Positions 1-9,731 of a stretch of 64,000 nt of DNA are shown one piece after another. Position 1 is the stretch's first letter. The number at the start of each line of letters is the position of its first letter. The notes beneath the pieces were generated by a model. The model searched no databases. It was not told the DNA's origin and saw only the letters and a list, made by a program, of their open reading frames with translations. The stretch is from assembly GCA_014529385.2 (NCBI GenBank), contig CM043943.1, forward strand, positions 154,969,092-155,033,091, in the 5' to 3' direction. Made by a program: the position numbers and the translations under genes. This DNA is from Adiantum capillus-veneris. Its lineage: Eukaryota; Streptophyta; Polypodiopsida; Polypodiales; Pteridaceae.

Positions 1-173
1 ATGGAGCCCATATGGATATCCTAATTACCCATACCCAAGATATGCGCCTAACCAACCCAAAGATTTCAAAGATGGCGGCACGATAGACTACAGTCTAATT
101 TTTCACTTTTTCCGGGATGAAAGATCACAAGAAAGCATTGCAGTTCCTATAGCAATTCCACAACATCTATGCT

Positions 174-705
174 TTGGGGAACTATAAAGAAGAATCCAAG
201 ACTTCTCGAGCAGCGGGATTTCTTAAAGATAATACTATGCAATGGTGGACTTCAATCACGACACAACCGCATGCTCCAAGGACTTGGCAAGCTTTGAAGA
301 CAGTTTTTACACGTAGTTACATGACTTCTATGTTTGAAGTCCGGATATTGGCAGAGTGGGGCAACTTGAAAATGCTTGCCACCGAAACCATGGACGAATA
401 TAACCAAAGGTTTCTCGACGTGGACCTTCCGGTGTCTTTCTTTAGATATGTTCCCTTGGAGGCCCAATGCGAGCGATACACCATTGGACTACCATCACCA
501 TTGCAAGAATATTGTCTATCCAAGCCATGCAAGAACTTATGGACCATGCCGCGGTCGGCTACAAACTGATGAAGGGAAAGCTCTAGAGTTTACCACAGAA
601 GAATCTCCCCCCATGAACCACAACTCTCGCCAACAAAGAACAAATCCTCGAGAGTCTCGTGAAAGTCAACCACAAAGGCCTCAACAACGAGACACCTTAC
701 TATAA
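174..705 (+). pseudogene. Ty3/gypsy gag capsid remnant
   Basis: Remnant of the capsid (Retrotrans_gag) part of a Ty3/gypsy gag, the protein that builds the cytoplasmic retrotransposon particle. Reading 174-569 contains the family's Trp-Trp block (FLKDNTMQWWTS, residues 17-28), the helix around ETMDEYNQRF (residues 70-79) and PLEAQCERYTIGLPSP. The homologous C-terminal part continues in another frame to 705, so at least one frameshift separates the two pieces. The same blocks occur in the gag copies at 16688-17230 (minus) and 43190-43695 (plus). No LTR or start is visible upstream; the first 170 bases look like more element sequence but I cannot place them. It is decayed and not expressible as one protein. 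Confidence 0.75.
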
Positions 706-719
706 GAAGAACGATGGTT

Positions 720-1290
720 TGGATGCTTTCAAACAGGGCTTAATCATTCTAATTGTCCCAAACGCACTGATAGACTAGAGGAGCCGACGCCCGCACCAAC
801 GGTCGACAGAACCCCAGCGCCACGTCCTGCTAAGAGAGCTAGACCCGCTATTGGACTAGTTCTTGATATTTATGGCATACGCCTTGAGAGTAGAAATGAA
901 TTGTGTCGAGCATATGGCAAAGTCAATGGCTTCAAAGCCCTTATTTTCTTTGACCCCAGAGCTACAAAGGACTTCATTCATCCATAATTCTTAAAGAAGA
1001 TGCACTTTGATTATGATGCAGAGGGTTGAGAAATTGAAGCTGAGCTAGCCACAGGGCAAACTCAGAAAGTGGTACCGCTCATTGGTGCTCTTTCAATGGC
1101 TATTCAAAATTATCATGGAAAAGCTGATTTCCACATCATGAAGTTGGGCAATTGCGACGTTCTCTTGGGCATGCCTTGGCACGACAAGAATGATGCGACT
1201 CTCCATGTTCGGAACCGAACCATCACCGTGATGCAAAAGGACAAGCCAATCGTCCTCAAAGTTCGGTTGTCCGAACAAAACCTAGAATGA
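720..1290 (+). pseudogene. Ty3/gypsy zinc-knuckle and protease remnant
   Basis: Continuation of the element at 174-705. Around 720-760 a CCHC nucleocapsid knuckle is recognisable but damaged (GCFQTGLNHSNCP; the second Cys is Thr and spacing is short). From about 850 follows the aspartic protease: ELCRAYGKV, then IFFDPRATKDFI as the active-site loop, then LGNCDVLLGMPWHDKN, the conserved flap-side block of gypsy proteases. The catalytic loop reads D-P-R-A instead of D-S/T-G. In-frame stops occur at about 986 (TAA) and 1028 (TGA). The last open piece, 1069-1290, ends at a TGA before RT, so the polymerase is absent. Confidence 0.75.
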
Positions 1291-1297
1291 ACTCTCT

Positions 1298-1557
1298 ACT
1301 TGTTTTTTTTTTTTCTTTATAGCTAGAAAGTATTGTTTGAAAATTTGTTTGAAATGGATGGTATCTGTTTTGAACTTGTCTTGGTGCCGATTTGAAATGT
1401 TTGACTCTGGCTTTAATACCGGTTTCAATGATTGGTGATTTTACTCCCGAGTGTAGTGAGAAATGTTGTTTTGCTATTGTTTGAACCTCCGAACAACGCA
1501 GACGGGATGTCTGGGGAGCGTTTGGTTGTATGCTTGTAAAATAATTGTTGTTGTGAC
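1298..1557 (+). other. Noncoding internal region of LTR element family K
   Basis: No gene. The stretch matches the internal noncoding part of element K at about 46863-47060: both share GTGCCGATTTGAA, TTTGACTCTGG, TTTCAATGATTGGTGATTTT and the 'ggggagcgttt' minisatellite motif. It joins directly to an LTR fragment at 1558, so it is a rearranged piece of a K-like element rather than an intact 3' end. A T-rich run lies at 1301-1317. Confidence 0.6.
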
Positions 1558-1619
1558 TCCACCAAGGTTTGGGGCCAATACTCTCCGGGGTGGAATTCCG
1601 CCACTCCGTGTCTCGTGTC

Positions 1620-1656
<37 letters not shown>

Positions 1657-1733
1657 AGTTCAGTTGTTATTGAAGTGCTAAAAGTCTGTTTAGTATGTTC
1701 TTTTCTATTGGCACGTGGTGCCTGTCTTGTGAC
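1558..1733 (+). repeat. LTR fragment (R/U5 end, family K)
   Basis: The 3' part of an LTR. It has the TTTGGGGCCAATACTCTC core, a (TC)16 run at 1621-1652, then CAGTTCAGTTGTTATTGAAG and a terminal GTGACA, matching base for base in layout the LTR ends at 46200 and 48535. The U3 half is missing. Confidence 0.75.
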
Positions 1734-1994
1734 AGCTACACATGGATCTAGGTGCATCAAGACTTCTTGATGGATGATTGAAACACTGTGTTCAATATGA
1801 ACTAAGTGTGTGAATGAAGAGCTTTGAAATAGGGATTTCCAAAGATAAATCTGATTTTTATAGGAAATTAATGTTTTTTGGAAGAACTTGCTATTTGTGT
1901 GCAGATAACAGGATTGAGAATGAGATGATGATGAATTCGGAGCAATAACAGCTCCAGAATGAACCTGATAACAAAAAGAATTATGAATGATTCA
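1734..1994 (+). other. Noncoding LTR-element internal sequence
   Basis: No coding potential. Short blocks (CTAGGTGCATCAAGACTTCT, ATGAACTAAGTGTGTGA, GGAGCAATAACAGCTC) recur in the noncoding interior of element H near 38560-38830, so this is interior sequence of a related non-autonomous LTR element. Confidence 0.5.
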
Positions 1995-2303
1995 ATGGCA
2001 TCAGAGTCAAAAGCACTTTTACCCAAAAGCATCTGCACTCAAAAGCCCACGCGAAACTGCCAACCCATCAGCCAGCGCAGAGCACAAAAATCCATATAGC
2101 CTGCCACATCAGCGTCCGTACGATTTTCCACGTAAGCATGTCCGCGCTTTTTACGGTAATCAGCTTCAAGGGTCAAGCTTTTGAGAATTTTGGGTTAGGC
2201 CCCTCAGCTGGTGCTCAAAAGGTCTCTAGGTTCAGTTCTTCAGTTTCTCTTGTCCACTAGGCCATTCCTCAAGTTAGGCATACCACATCATCACTTTGTG
2301 ACA
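1995..2303 (-). repeat. LTR fragment (U3 side), minus strand
   Basis: U3 part of an LTR read on the minus strand. Its outer edge is the TGTCACAAAG end (plus: CTTTGTGACA, ending 2303), abutting a C-rich stretch that is the reverse complement of a polypurine tract. It holds the U3 modules CCGTACGATTTTCC and CCACATCAGCG seen in the other LTRs, and matches 9010-9134. Confidence 0.65.
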
Positions 2304-3187
2304 TTCCCCCCTATTGAAGAAATTGTAATCGCCCTCGATTACGCCTGTAAAAACAACAAAAGGACAGGAACTTTCTTGAGTAGACACTGACTCTTATGTA
2401 CTCATGCACCAAACTCCACTAATTTAGCACTTTGACAAAGACATCAGTCGTTGATCAATCACATTGATGTCGAGGGTCTAAGATACGAATCGTGATCATT
2501 GCAACCATTTAGCAAGCACATCCAAGCCGCGCTGATCTTTTCACAGATGTCTTGATATACTAAATCTTGTTACTATCAGATTCATATCCTTTCATTACAC
2601 ATTTCAATCAAGCAAAACCATGCCCATGACTATCCTCACAAGACAGTACATCCACATAGCATGTAGTTCACAAAATCACACACTTAGTTCACACTAAACA
2701 CCGTGTTCCAATTATTCAATCTAGCCAACTCATTCCATCCAGAGCTCTTCATGCACCTAGATCATTATGCACCCATCTCATCCTTCCGGAACTCTTGATA
2801 CACTCACGACAGTGTCTAGTCATCTCATCCAGATAGACATCTTGATGCACTATCTCATTCAATTCAATTCACTTAGCCATCACAACCAAATCTTGCCAAT
2901 CTCTAACAAATGTCTAGATGCACTAAGTTCAAATCATTCATCAAACAAAATGATGAAGACATTTCATCTTTCTCTACATGTCTCTAACAATACACACATG
3001 AAAGAGCACGTGTTTTCGATTCAATTGAGGGGATTCCAATTCAATGCACATCTGTTCATAAAGTCATTCCACAAAATACTGTCAGTGTGTCAGTACACTA
3101 AAATCTCAAAAAGAAATTAGTGACTTTATTCAATCTAGGCACTCTTCAATTCTCCTCCTCCATCCACTTTGCAATTGAGGGCTAGAT
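2304..3187 (-). other. 3' noncoding interior and chromodomain end of a minus-strand Ty3 element
   Basis: Follows the LTR edge at 2303: the reverse-complement polypurine tract (TTCCCCCCTATTG), then AATTGTAATCGCCCTCGATT, a block found behind the LTR edge of the other minus-strand elements (44941, 51216, 21760, 30153). The remainder is AT-rich, with repeated 'catctcatcc' and 'cttgatgcact' phrases also present at 39720-40460. The last about 35 bases match the end of the chromodomain coding sequence in elements J and L (CTCCATCCACTTTGCA). No open reading frame is credible. Confidence 0.55.
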
Positions 3188-3618
3188 AGCATAGTTACAG
3201 GGGACAGGGCTTAGGGACGGGGGACGGTCGTAACCGGGTCGAGGACGGAGCTGAATTGCTGGGAACGGCTAGCTGAGAATCCGACAGGCGGGAACGCAGA
3301 CTGCCGTACCGGGACGGAGGGGGACAAACGGGCGGCAAGGGACGGACCGGAATGGCCGGTGGCAGGAAATGGTCCAAATTTTTAAATTTTGAATTTTTGG
3401 CCGTTTCAAACAGACAAAAAGACAGCCAACGTCTGTTTTTTGGGGGGGGAGCTATAAAAGCACCCTTTGGGTCTCTCAACTTCAATCAAGGCTCAAGCCT
3501 CTCCTTTCTACCGTCTACGGTCTACTTCGGCAAGCTCTACCCTTGAGTCTCTCTACCCACTCTCTCCCTCTTCTACCCTCTCAACTTTCAAGCTCTCCTC
3601 TACTCTCTCTCCACCATC

Positions 3619-5827
3619 ATGTCATCTCAAGCTAACTCCACTTCTCAAGCCGGCTCTTCTCGAAGCAGGCCCGCCATGCAAACATGGTCGTGGTGGGATG
3701 AAGTCGACTCTACCGCGCGTGGTCAAGGTGGCGGTGCAAGACCATGGACATGCAAGCTATGCCCGCACAAGAGAACGGGTGGTGCAAACAAAGTGCGAGC
3801 CCATCTGCTTCATGAACCCGATCACGAGCGAAGTTTTGTCCTCGAGTATCTCTGGAGAAGAGGTTGGAGCTTCTTGAGAAGCTAGCGGTGTATGAGGTCA
3901 CGGAAGCGGCCAAGAGGGGCCGTTTTGTTGCCGTTGATCCCTCCACCACGGCGACATTGCGAGAGCAAAGGCAATCCAACCTTGACTCCACCTCTCAAGC
4001 GTTCAAGACAAATGCATCTAGGTTTCCATTTCGCATCACCAAAGCACCCTCAACGAAAATTGGAATCCTAAATTGAAGGAAGAGGTGGATAGGTCGGTTG
4101 CCCGATTCTTCTTCCACGCCTTCCATGCTTCGCGGTGAGTTTTCCTTGTGACTTGTGGCATATGCACATTGCAGTCTCCCATTTTGTATTTCATTATGGG
4201 GTCTCGACTCTCGACTCTCCATACTAACACAACATGCTCTATTTTGTGTGGATAGGTCTCCATACTTTCGAACCATGGTTACGAAAATAGGGGAAAATGG
4301 CCTCTCTTATGTGCCACCTTCATCAGAGAGGCTTCGCACCACCCTCCTTGACAAAGAGAAGCTTGTCGTGGAGCAAGCAACAAAGGATTTGTGGGAGACC
4401 AATGGCGTCTCTCTCCTCGTAGATGGATGGAGCGACACCCGCAAGAGCTCCATCCACGGAGTGGTGGCCTACTCTCGAGGGGAGATGTACTTTGTGGAGT
4501 CACATGATATATCCGACAGTGGCAAGGTTGTAGAGATGCTTGCTGCAGAGTGGACAAGCACCATAGAGACAATCGACCCGGAGAATGTCCTTTGTATGGT
4601 TGCAAATGGAGAGGCGTCAAATAGGGCAGCCGGGACTATCATTGAGGGCATGTATCCCAGCATCCATGTCACATTTTGCATGGCGCATTGCCTCAACAAC
4701 CTCCTCAAGGACATAGGGAGCTTGTCATGGATTTCACCCACCATTAGTGACGCCTCTCAAATTGTCTCCTTTGTGCTCAACCATCAAAAAGTGCGCCATG
4801 AGTTCTCAAAGAGGAGCCACTTGTCCTTGCTCAAATATTCAGAGACAAGATTTGCATTCAATTGGCTTATGCTAGGCTGCTTGTCTACATGTAGCGGAGC
4901 CTTAAGGGGCCTCTTTCAGTGATGAGTTCCAAGCCATGCCGGAGTCTATATCAGCACCAGGATTGAAATGCCGAGAATGGGCCGACGACGCCGCTTGGTG
5001 GAGGACGTGAAGACTCTTGACGCCATGGTCAAGCCTATTCTACACCTACTTCGAGTTGTGGATGGCTTGTAGCCATGCATCGGCAAAGTCTACGAAGCCA
5101 TGGATCGGATGATAGAGACACTTGAGAAGCTTATGCCTGAGCCTATTCATTATGCGGAGATTTGCGGCTTGTGTGAGTCGAGGTGGAATGGGTACTACTC
5201 TCCACTTCATGCGACAGCTTATGTGCTTGACCCCGAGTGTCAGGGCAAGCGTCAAGAGATCGACAAGGAGGTGAGCAAAGGATGGCGGCTTGCATTGGAG
5301 CGCCTTGAGCCTAGCAGTGACATTAGGCGCAAGATTAGAGATGAGCTACTCAACTAGAGGCAAAAGAAGGGCTCCTATGGATATGTAGATGCACAGGTTG
5401 ATAGCAACAAGATTGGCTCGGTTTTGTGGTGGGAGGACTATGGAGGAGATGGCCCACATTTTTGCAGCGCTTGGCTGTTCGTGTCCTTAGCCAAGCATGT
5501 ACCACTAGTTGCTTGGGGCAACTATGGAGTGTGTACAGCCACATTGCCTCTAAGAAGAGGAATCGCCTTGGGGTCCACAGGGCCAATGATTTGGTGTTTG
5601 TGAGCGCTAACTTGCGCATGCTTGCCAAGAGCGTCACACACAAGGCAGATCCCTTTACTCAGTGGGAGATTGCACAAGAGAATCCATCTATGGCCGAGAC
5701 ACTTTTGGAGGAGCTAGAGGAGGACTTCGAGCCTCAATGCGAGCCTTGCGAGGCCTCATATGTCGCTGACGACCTCGACTACGACGACGATATGGAGATT
5801 CAGCAGGCGAGCACTTCTGGAGTTTGA
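3619..5827 (+). pseudogene. hAT transposase (BED finger, DUF659, C-terminal dimerisation domain)
   Basis: Transposase that would bind the transposon ends and cut and rejoin DNA in the nucleus. Starting at ATG 3619, a BED zinc finger appears (TWSWWDEVDS, then CKLC and HLLH as the C2H2 ligands). A 121-bp intron with clean borders (GT at 4135, AG at 4255, ACTAAC branch-like motif at 4222) joins FHAFHAS to SPYFRTM. Then comes a DUF659-type RNase-H-like core (LLVDGWSDTRKSSIHG, CMAHCLNNLL), and from 5357 to 5827 the hAT dimerisation block (WWEDYGG, then RNRLGVHRANDLVFVSANLR). Frameshifts near 4060, 4915, 5030 and 5450 and stops near 5069 and 5355 break the frame. The metal-site position expected to be Asp in the DUF659 core reads MVANGEASN. 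Clearly a dead copy. Confidence 0.8.
4135..4255 (+). other. Intron of the hAT transposase
   Basis: GT-AG intron: donor GCG|GTGAGT, acceptor GTGGATAG|GTC, and a good branch-site candidate (ATACTAAC) about 30 bases before the acceptor. Removing it keeps the reading frame (CG|G Arg codon). Confidence 0.75.
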
Positions 5828-5952
5828 TGATCATTGATCACTCTAGAGTCTAGAGTCTACTCCTTTAGAGTCTACCTAGTCCTTTGTACTTTTTGTTATC
5901 CTTGAGGCTTGTTCTTTTTGAGCTCTTGTGGCATGCACTTTTCATTTTGTAT

Positions 5953-6030
5953 CCTCGATCTGGATCTCTGGAATTCTCTGATCTACCTTTGCACCTCAAT
6001 CTGGATCTTTGGAATTCTCTGATCTACCAG
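5953..6030 (+). repeat. Two-copy 41-bp tandem repeat
   Basis: CTCGATCTGGATCTCTGG and CTCAATCTGGATCTTTGG begin 41 bases apart, each followed by AATTCTCTGATCTACC. It lies in the otherwise featureless 5831-6105 stretch between the hAT transposase and a minus-strand gag. No gene is visible there. Confidence 0.7.
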
Positions 6031-6105
6031 CAAGTTCCCTTTACTTTCTTTCCTTGTGCCTTCAAACCTGTGAGTAGCCTCACTGCCTCCCCTATCTACT
6101 AGCAC

Positions 6106-6720
6106 GTCAGTCTCAATCGTCGGAACCCCGAGATGCACTATCATCTAATGCCCTTTCTTCTTCGGAAACCTGTGAAGAATTTGCATCTGGTTCCCTTAGT
6201 TCGTCAAAACCGTCGGATGCGCTACCATCTGATTCCCTTATTGTTTCGGAATCTTGTGATGAGCTCTCATCCGGTTCCCCTAACTTATTCTTTGCACTGG
6301 AAGACTCTTGCTTTGTTAAGGTAGATATTGTCTTGGTCGTGGGATAAGTCAATGAGCCGGCATGCATTCCAAATCCTTGCTTCGCATGTTCCATAAGTCT
6401 CTAAATAGAATCAGACTTTTGTTCCAGACAATACTGTTGAATCTCTTTTGGCAAACCACAACAAAACCCCTCAATCTGGTCCGTCAAAGTAATATTCCGA
6501 AACAAGGACACTAGCAAATAAGTATCCCAAAACCTCCAATGTGTGTTTCTTAGTCATCCTCAAATGATGCCAAGCCGTGATGACATCTTCTTCATATACG
6601 TCTGTTATCCAAGTTGACGTGAAAATTCTCTTGAATTTTACCCACGTCATAGGTGCCTTTTTGCGTAACAACAAAGTAGACCACCATGTTTGTGCGTTAC
6701 CTTGCAAATAAGATGCTAGT
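6106..6720 (-). pseudogene. Ty3/gypsy gag remnant, minus strand
   Basis: Minus-strand capsid fragment. Reading from 6707 down, GNAQTWWSTLLLRKKAPMTW is the Trp-Trp block, followed by LRMTKKHTLE. After a frame break, MEHAKQGFGMHAGSLTYPTT (6394 downward) matches the capsid end seen in element I (MSHAKRGFAIHSGSLTYPT near 43575-43622). A Ser/Asp/Glu-rich tail runs to 6113. The N-terminal half and the protease are absent. Its left end is close to the unplaced right end of the hAT element. Confidence 0.7.
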
Positions 6721-6773
6721 CCTCACACCTTGGAGCGTTTCGAGAACCAACCTCCTGAGAAGGCGAGGTCAAA

Positions 6774-7019
6774 TGTCACAAATTGCTGATGTGTCAAGCC
6801 ACTACCTGTAGATCCTGGCCAGAAGAAGCAGCAGCCAGCAACAGAAGAAGAAGAAGCAGAAGAAGTCTTACCAACTTAAAGTCTTGCCAAGTGGCCTATT
6901 TTTAAAGAAGAGGCCCCACCAAATTACGGGAACCCCGTCTGATGGAGCCTAAGTGACCTAAAGAGATTAAGTAAAGCAGGACACACACACACACATTTGC
7001 GTGGAGCATGATGATGTGG
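6774..7019 (+). repeat. LTR 5' fragment (U3 start)
   Basis: Begins TGTCACAAATTGCTGATGTG, the standard LTR start of this window, and stops where a second LTR start occurs at 7020. It probably represents a truncated LTR interrupted or duplicated at its own beginning. Confidence 0.6.
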
Positions 7020-7930
7020 TGTCACAACTGCTGACGTGTCAAGCCACTAAAGAACGAAGCCAACCTACAAATCCCGAAACCCTAGTAGCAATAGAAGCAA
7101 CAGAAGCAGCTGAAGAAGTTTTACCAACTTGCAAAGTCTTGTCGAGCGGCCTATTTTTACAGAGGAGTTCCCACCAACTTATGGGACCTTGTCCGATGGG
7201 GGCCCAAGTCACTAGAAGTAAAGCCAGGACACACACACACGCGCGTAAAAAGGTGGCATTGTACGGACAACCCGCAATTTCCGCTGACATGCTGACGTGG
7301 CACTTCCACGCTTTGCGTTGCTGTTTGCCGACATGGCAGGAGTACGGAATTTCGTAATTCACACTGGTAGCTTTTCCCGCTAGTTTTTGGGACCAAGTGC
7401 TTTTAGAACTTGAAGCTTTTCATGGCCACGGGCCTTTAAATATGTACCATGGGCTCATTCTCTGGCACGTTTCTAGGTGAAGGTGCGGAGGACGGAGTAT
7501 CGGCCTGATGTGGCACTTCTGCCCTTTACGTTGTTGTTTGCCGACATGGCAGGTGAACGGAATTTTGTAATTCACACTGGCAGCTTTTCCCACTAGTTTT
7601 TGGGACCAAGTGCCTTTAGAACTTGAAGCTTTTCATGTAACTACTTTTCATGGCCAAGGGCCTTTAAATATGTACCATGGGCTCATTCTTTGGCACGCTT
7701 CTAGGTGAAGGTGCCGAGGATGGAGTATCGGCGTTGTAATCATTTCAAGCAATATAAACAAATACCGAAAGGGGTGCCAGGGTTTGGGGCCAGTGCTCTC
7801 TCGAGGTGGAACTTTGCCACTCCCCCTCTCATGTGTCATGCATCTCTTTCAGTTCCCTTGTTATTTGAAGTGCTTAAAGTTGTTCAGTCTGTTCTTCTTG
7901 CGTTGGCACATGGCGCCGGTTCCCGTGACA
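7020..7930 (+). repeat. LTR with internal tandem duplication
   Basis: Starts TGTCACAACTGCTGACGTG and ends CCCGTGACA. It contains the telobox GAAACCCTAG near 7077, repeated U3 modules (TGTACGGACAA, GCTGACGTGGCA), TTTAAATATG as a TATA-like box, the R/U5 core AATACCGAAAGGGG at 7761-7774 and the GGTTTGGGGCC block. It is about 200 bp longer than its relatives because the U3/TATA segment is duplicated (7292-7504 and 7505-7732). Flanking 5-mers do not match, so it is not an intact solo insertion. Confidence 0.75.
7292..7732 (+). repeat. Tandem duplication of U3 and TATA region (213 and 228 bp)
   Basis: Unit 1 (7292-7504) and unit 2 (7505-7732) both run from CTGA(C/T)GTGGCACTTC through AACTTGAAGCTTTTCATG, TTTAAATATGTACCATGGGC and GGAGTATCGGC. 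Unit 2 has a short extra stretch (GTAACTACTTTTCATG). The result is an LTR with two TATA-like boxes ahead of one R/U5 core. Confidence 0.8.
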
Positions 7931-7998
7931 AAATAACCTTTCCTTGCCCCTCATCTTCTTTAGCCTTGCCTTTTCAAACTGTAAGAGTACCCAATCAC
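7931..7998 (-). pseudogene. Short pol fragment between two LTR ends
   Basis: 68 bases matching, on the minus strand, the integrase C-terminal coding region (compare 22396-22463, with CTTGCCTTTTC and AGAGTACCCAATCACCAG). It is wedged between an LTR end (CCCGTGACA, 7930) and a second copy of an LTR end (TCTGTTCTTTTCCGTTGGCA onward). It is too short to code. Confidence 0.6.
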
Positions 7999-8502
7999 CA
8001 GTCTGTTCTTTTCCGTTGGCACATGGTGCCTATCCCCGTGATACATGGTAGCTGTGCGTACACCCGTACACCTACATTTGCGTTGCAGTGCCACATGGCA
8101 GACTGTACGGACTTCCGCGATTTGCGTTGCTGACGTGGCACGTGTATGGATTTTCGTGAAATGCGTTCGCAGCTTTTGGACCAGATGCTTTAAGAACTTG
8201 AAGCTTTTCATGTAGCTGCTTTTCATGGCCAAGGGCCTTTACATATGAACCAAGGGCTCATTCTCTGGCACTTTTCGGAGTGAAGGTGCAGAGCGCGAGT
8301 ACCACCATTGTACTGAGTTCAAGCAATATAAATAAATATTAAAAGGGGCACCAAGGTTTGGGGCCAGTGCTCTCTTGGAGTAGAACTCCGCCACTCCCCG
8401 TCTCGTGTGTCATGCATCTCTTTCAATTCAGTGGTTATTTGAAGTGCTTAAAGTTGTTCTGCCTGTTCTTTTCCATTGGCATGTGGTGCCCGTCCAGTGA
8501 CA
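7999..8502 (+). repeat. LTR fragments (two partial LTRs)
   Basis: 7999-8040 repeats the last about 40 bases of the LTR that ended at 7930. 8041-8502 is a 5'-truncated LTR with U3 modules (GACTGTACGGACTTCCGCGA, GCTGACGTGGCACGTG), the AAAAGGGGCACC / GGTTTGGGGCC core at 8341-8365 and the terminal CAGTGACA. 8503-8570 holds nothing recognisable. Confidence 0.65.
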
Positions 8503-8569
8503 TCAAATTGTTGTATAAATTGAAGGGCTCGATAGGTGTCCTGATAGCTTGAAAACGTGTCAAACCTGA

Positions 8570-8885
8570 CGGCCTGACCCCCTTCCTTGAGCTCCTCGGT
8601 CTTCTTGCTCATCTACTGTCAGAAGAGGACAAGCTATCCTTCTCTGAATTGCTAGATGGCCGCCCATGCCTCCTAGACTTTTTTAGAAATCTGCTTTTCT
8701 TGCTTTTTCTCCGCTTCTTCCGTCTTTTCTCATCCTCACTAGAACTAGAGGACGACGAACAGTTGGAACTCTCCGAAGACCAAGAAAAATCTAGGTCATT
8801 CTCAAAACGAACACGCTTCTTGAATCTGCTTGCCACCTCGAAAGTCAACTTTTCGCTCCAAGCCCCTTCCGCTATTTTTCTATTA
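8570..8885 (-). pseudogene. gag N-terminal Ser-rich/basic fragment
   Basis: On the minus strand, FKKRVRFENDLDFSW is followed by an Ser/Glu-rich stretch and a Lys/Arg-rich stretch (KRRKKRRKSKKSR). This is the linker region that precedes the capsid in the gag of elements F, I and L. The flanking frame runs into LTR sequence at 8886, so the fragment has no start and no capsid. Confidence 0.65.
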
Positions 8886-9134
8886 CTGCTTGCTGCAAAG
8901 TACAACTTGCGAGGGTCCTCTACTCTCAAACTCTGCATCCAGATACTCTGCAGAGTGAGGCTGCAAGGGCTCTTATAGATAATACAAGGGTTGCCCAAAA
9001 GCAAAGCCCCAAAAAGCATCAGAGTCAAAAGCACTTTTACCCAAAAGCATCTACACTCAAAAGCCCATGCAAAACTGCCAGACAATCAGCCAACACAAAA
9101 TGTGGAAATCCGTACACCCTGCCATGTCAACGTT
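8886..9134 (-). repeat. LTR fragment, minus strand, head-to-head with element F LTR
   Basis: Minus-strand LTR piece carrying GCAAAGTACAACTTGCGAGG (as in the LTR at 40902-41490), TACCCAAAAGCATC and the U3 module GTGGAAATCCGTACA / TGCCATGTCAACG. Its U3 edge touches the U3 edge of the plus-strand LTR that begins at 9135. Confidence 0.6.
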
Positions 9135-9663
9135 TGTCACAAAATGATGACGTGGCATGTCTACCTGACGAGGTTTAAAGTTATAAGTCTCGTCGGATGG
9201 GGCCCTAGGGACACTAGAGTCATAAAAGAGAGCGAGATAGAGAGAGTTCAACTCGCCGACGTGGCAGCTATACGGACGCTCCGCGTTTCGCGCTGACTGA
9301 TGACGTGGTAGCTGAACGAAATCCCAAGAATTGCACAGGCAACTTTTGGGACTTGAAGCTTTTCATGTACTGCTTTTGAGAGCCCATGGGGCCTTTAAAT
9401 AGGATTTGAGAGGGCCCTCTGTCTCAATCTTGTTGACGAGCAGTTGAGCAGAGAGGACCCTCGTACTCTGTAACTTGCTCAAGCATTAATATAAAAATAA
9501 ATACCGAAGGGGGCGCCACACTTTGGGGCCAATATCTCTAGGCACGAAACTACGCCGGGCGGTGTCGACTCAAGTGAATTGTGATTAAATTTGTGAAGTA
9601 TTTTTAGGGATTGTCTCGTGTGTCGTGCTAGATTCTCGACTTGAGGTGTCCATGTTTGTTACA
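9135..9663 (+). repeat. 5' LTR of element F
   Basis: 529 bp, from TGTCACAAAATGATGACGTG to TGTTTGTTACA. U3 holds GACGTGGCAGCTATACGGA and TGATGACGTGGTAGC modules and TTTAAATAGG as a TATA-like box (9413). The R/U5 core ATACCGAAGGGGGCGCC lies at 9511-9527, with CTTTGGGGCCAATATCTC after it. Confidence 0.85.
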
Positions 9664-9664
9664 C

Positions 9665-9676
9665 TGGTATCAGAGC
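9665..9676 (+). promoter_or_regulatory. Primer-binding site (initiator Met tRNA)
   Basis: TGGTATCAGAGC, one base after the LTR end. This is the usual plant LTR-retrotransposon match to the 3' end of initiator-Met tRNA, which primes minus-strand synthesis. Confidence 0.9.
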
Positions 9677-9731
9677 TCAATCGATTTTTCCTTGCATCGA
9701 GAAAATCCGATCCCTTTTTACTACGACACAC

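Larger units (their letters stand above)
3198..5830 (+). mobile_element. Decayed hAT-superfamily DNA transposon
   Basis: Class II element defined by its transposase (3619-5827). A GC-rich, G-run-rich leader (3198-3360) beginning CAGGGGACAGGGC could be the left end, since many hAT termini start CAGGG, but I find no matching inverted copy after 5830, so neither the terminal inverted repeat nor an 8-bp target duplication is established. Its left edge interrupts a chromodomain remnant of an LTR element, which suggests insertion into that element. The borders are approximate. Confidence 0.6.

Noticed and set aside
3195-3485. Minus-strand Pro/Arg-rich frame in the GC-rich leader of the hAT element
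   Set aside because: Composition-driven frame with no domain; it is better explained as the transposon's terminal region.
5831-6110. Right terminal inverted repeat of the hAT element
   Set aside because: No convincing reverse complement of CAGGGGACAGGGC found; boundary left open.
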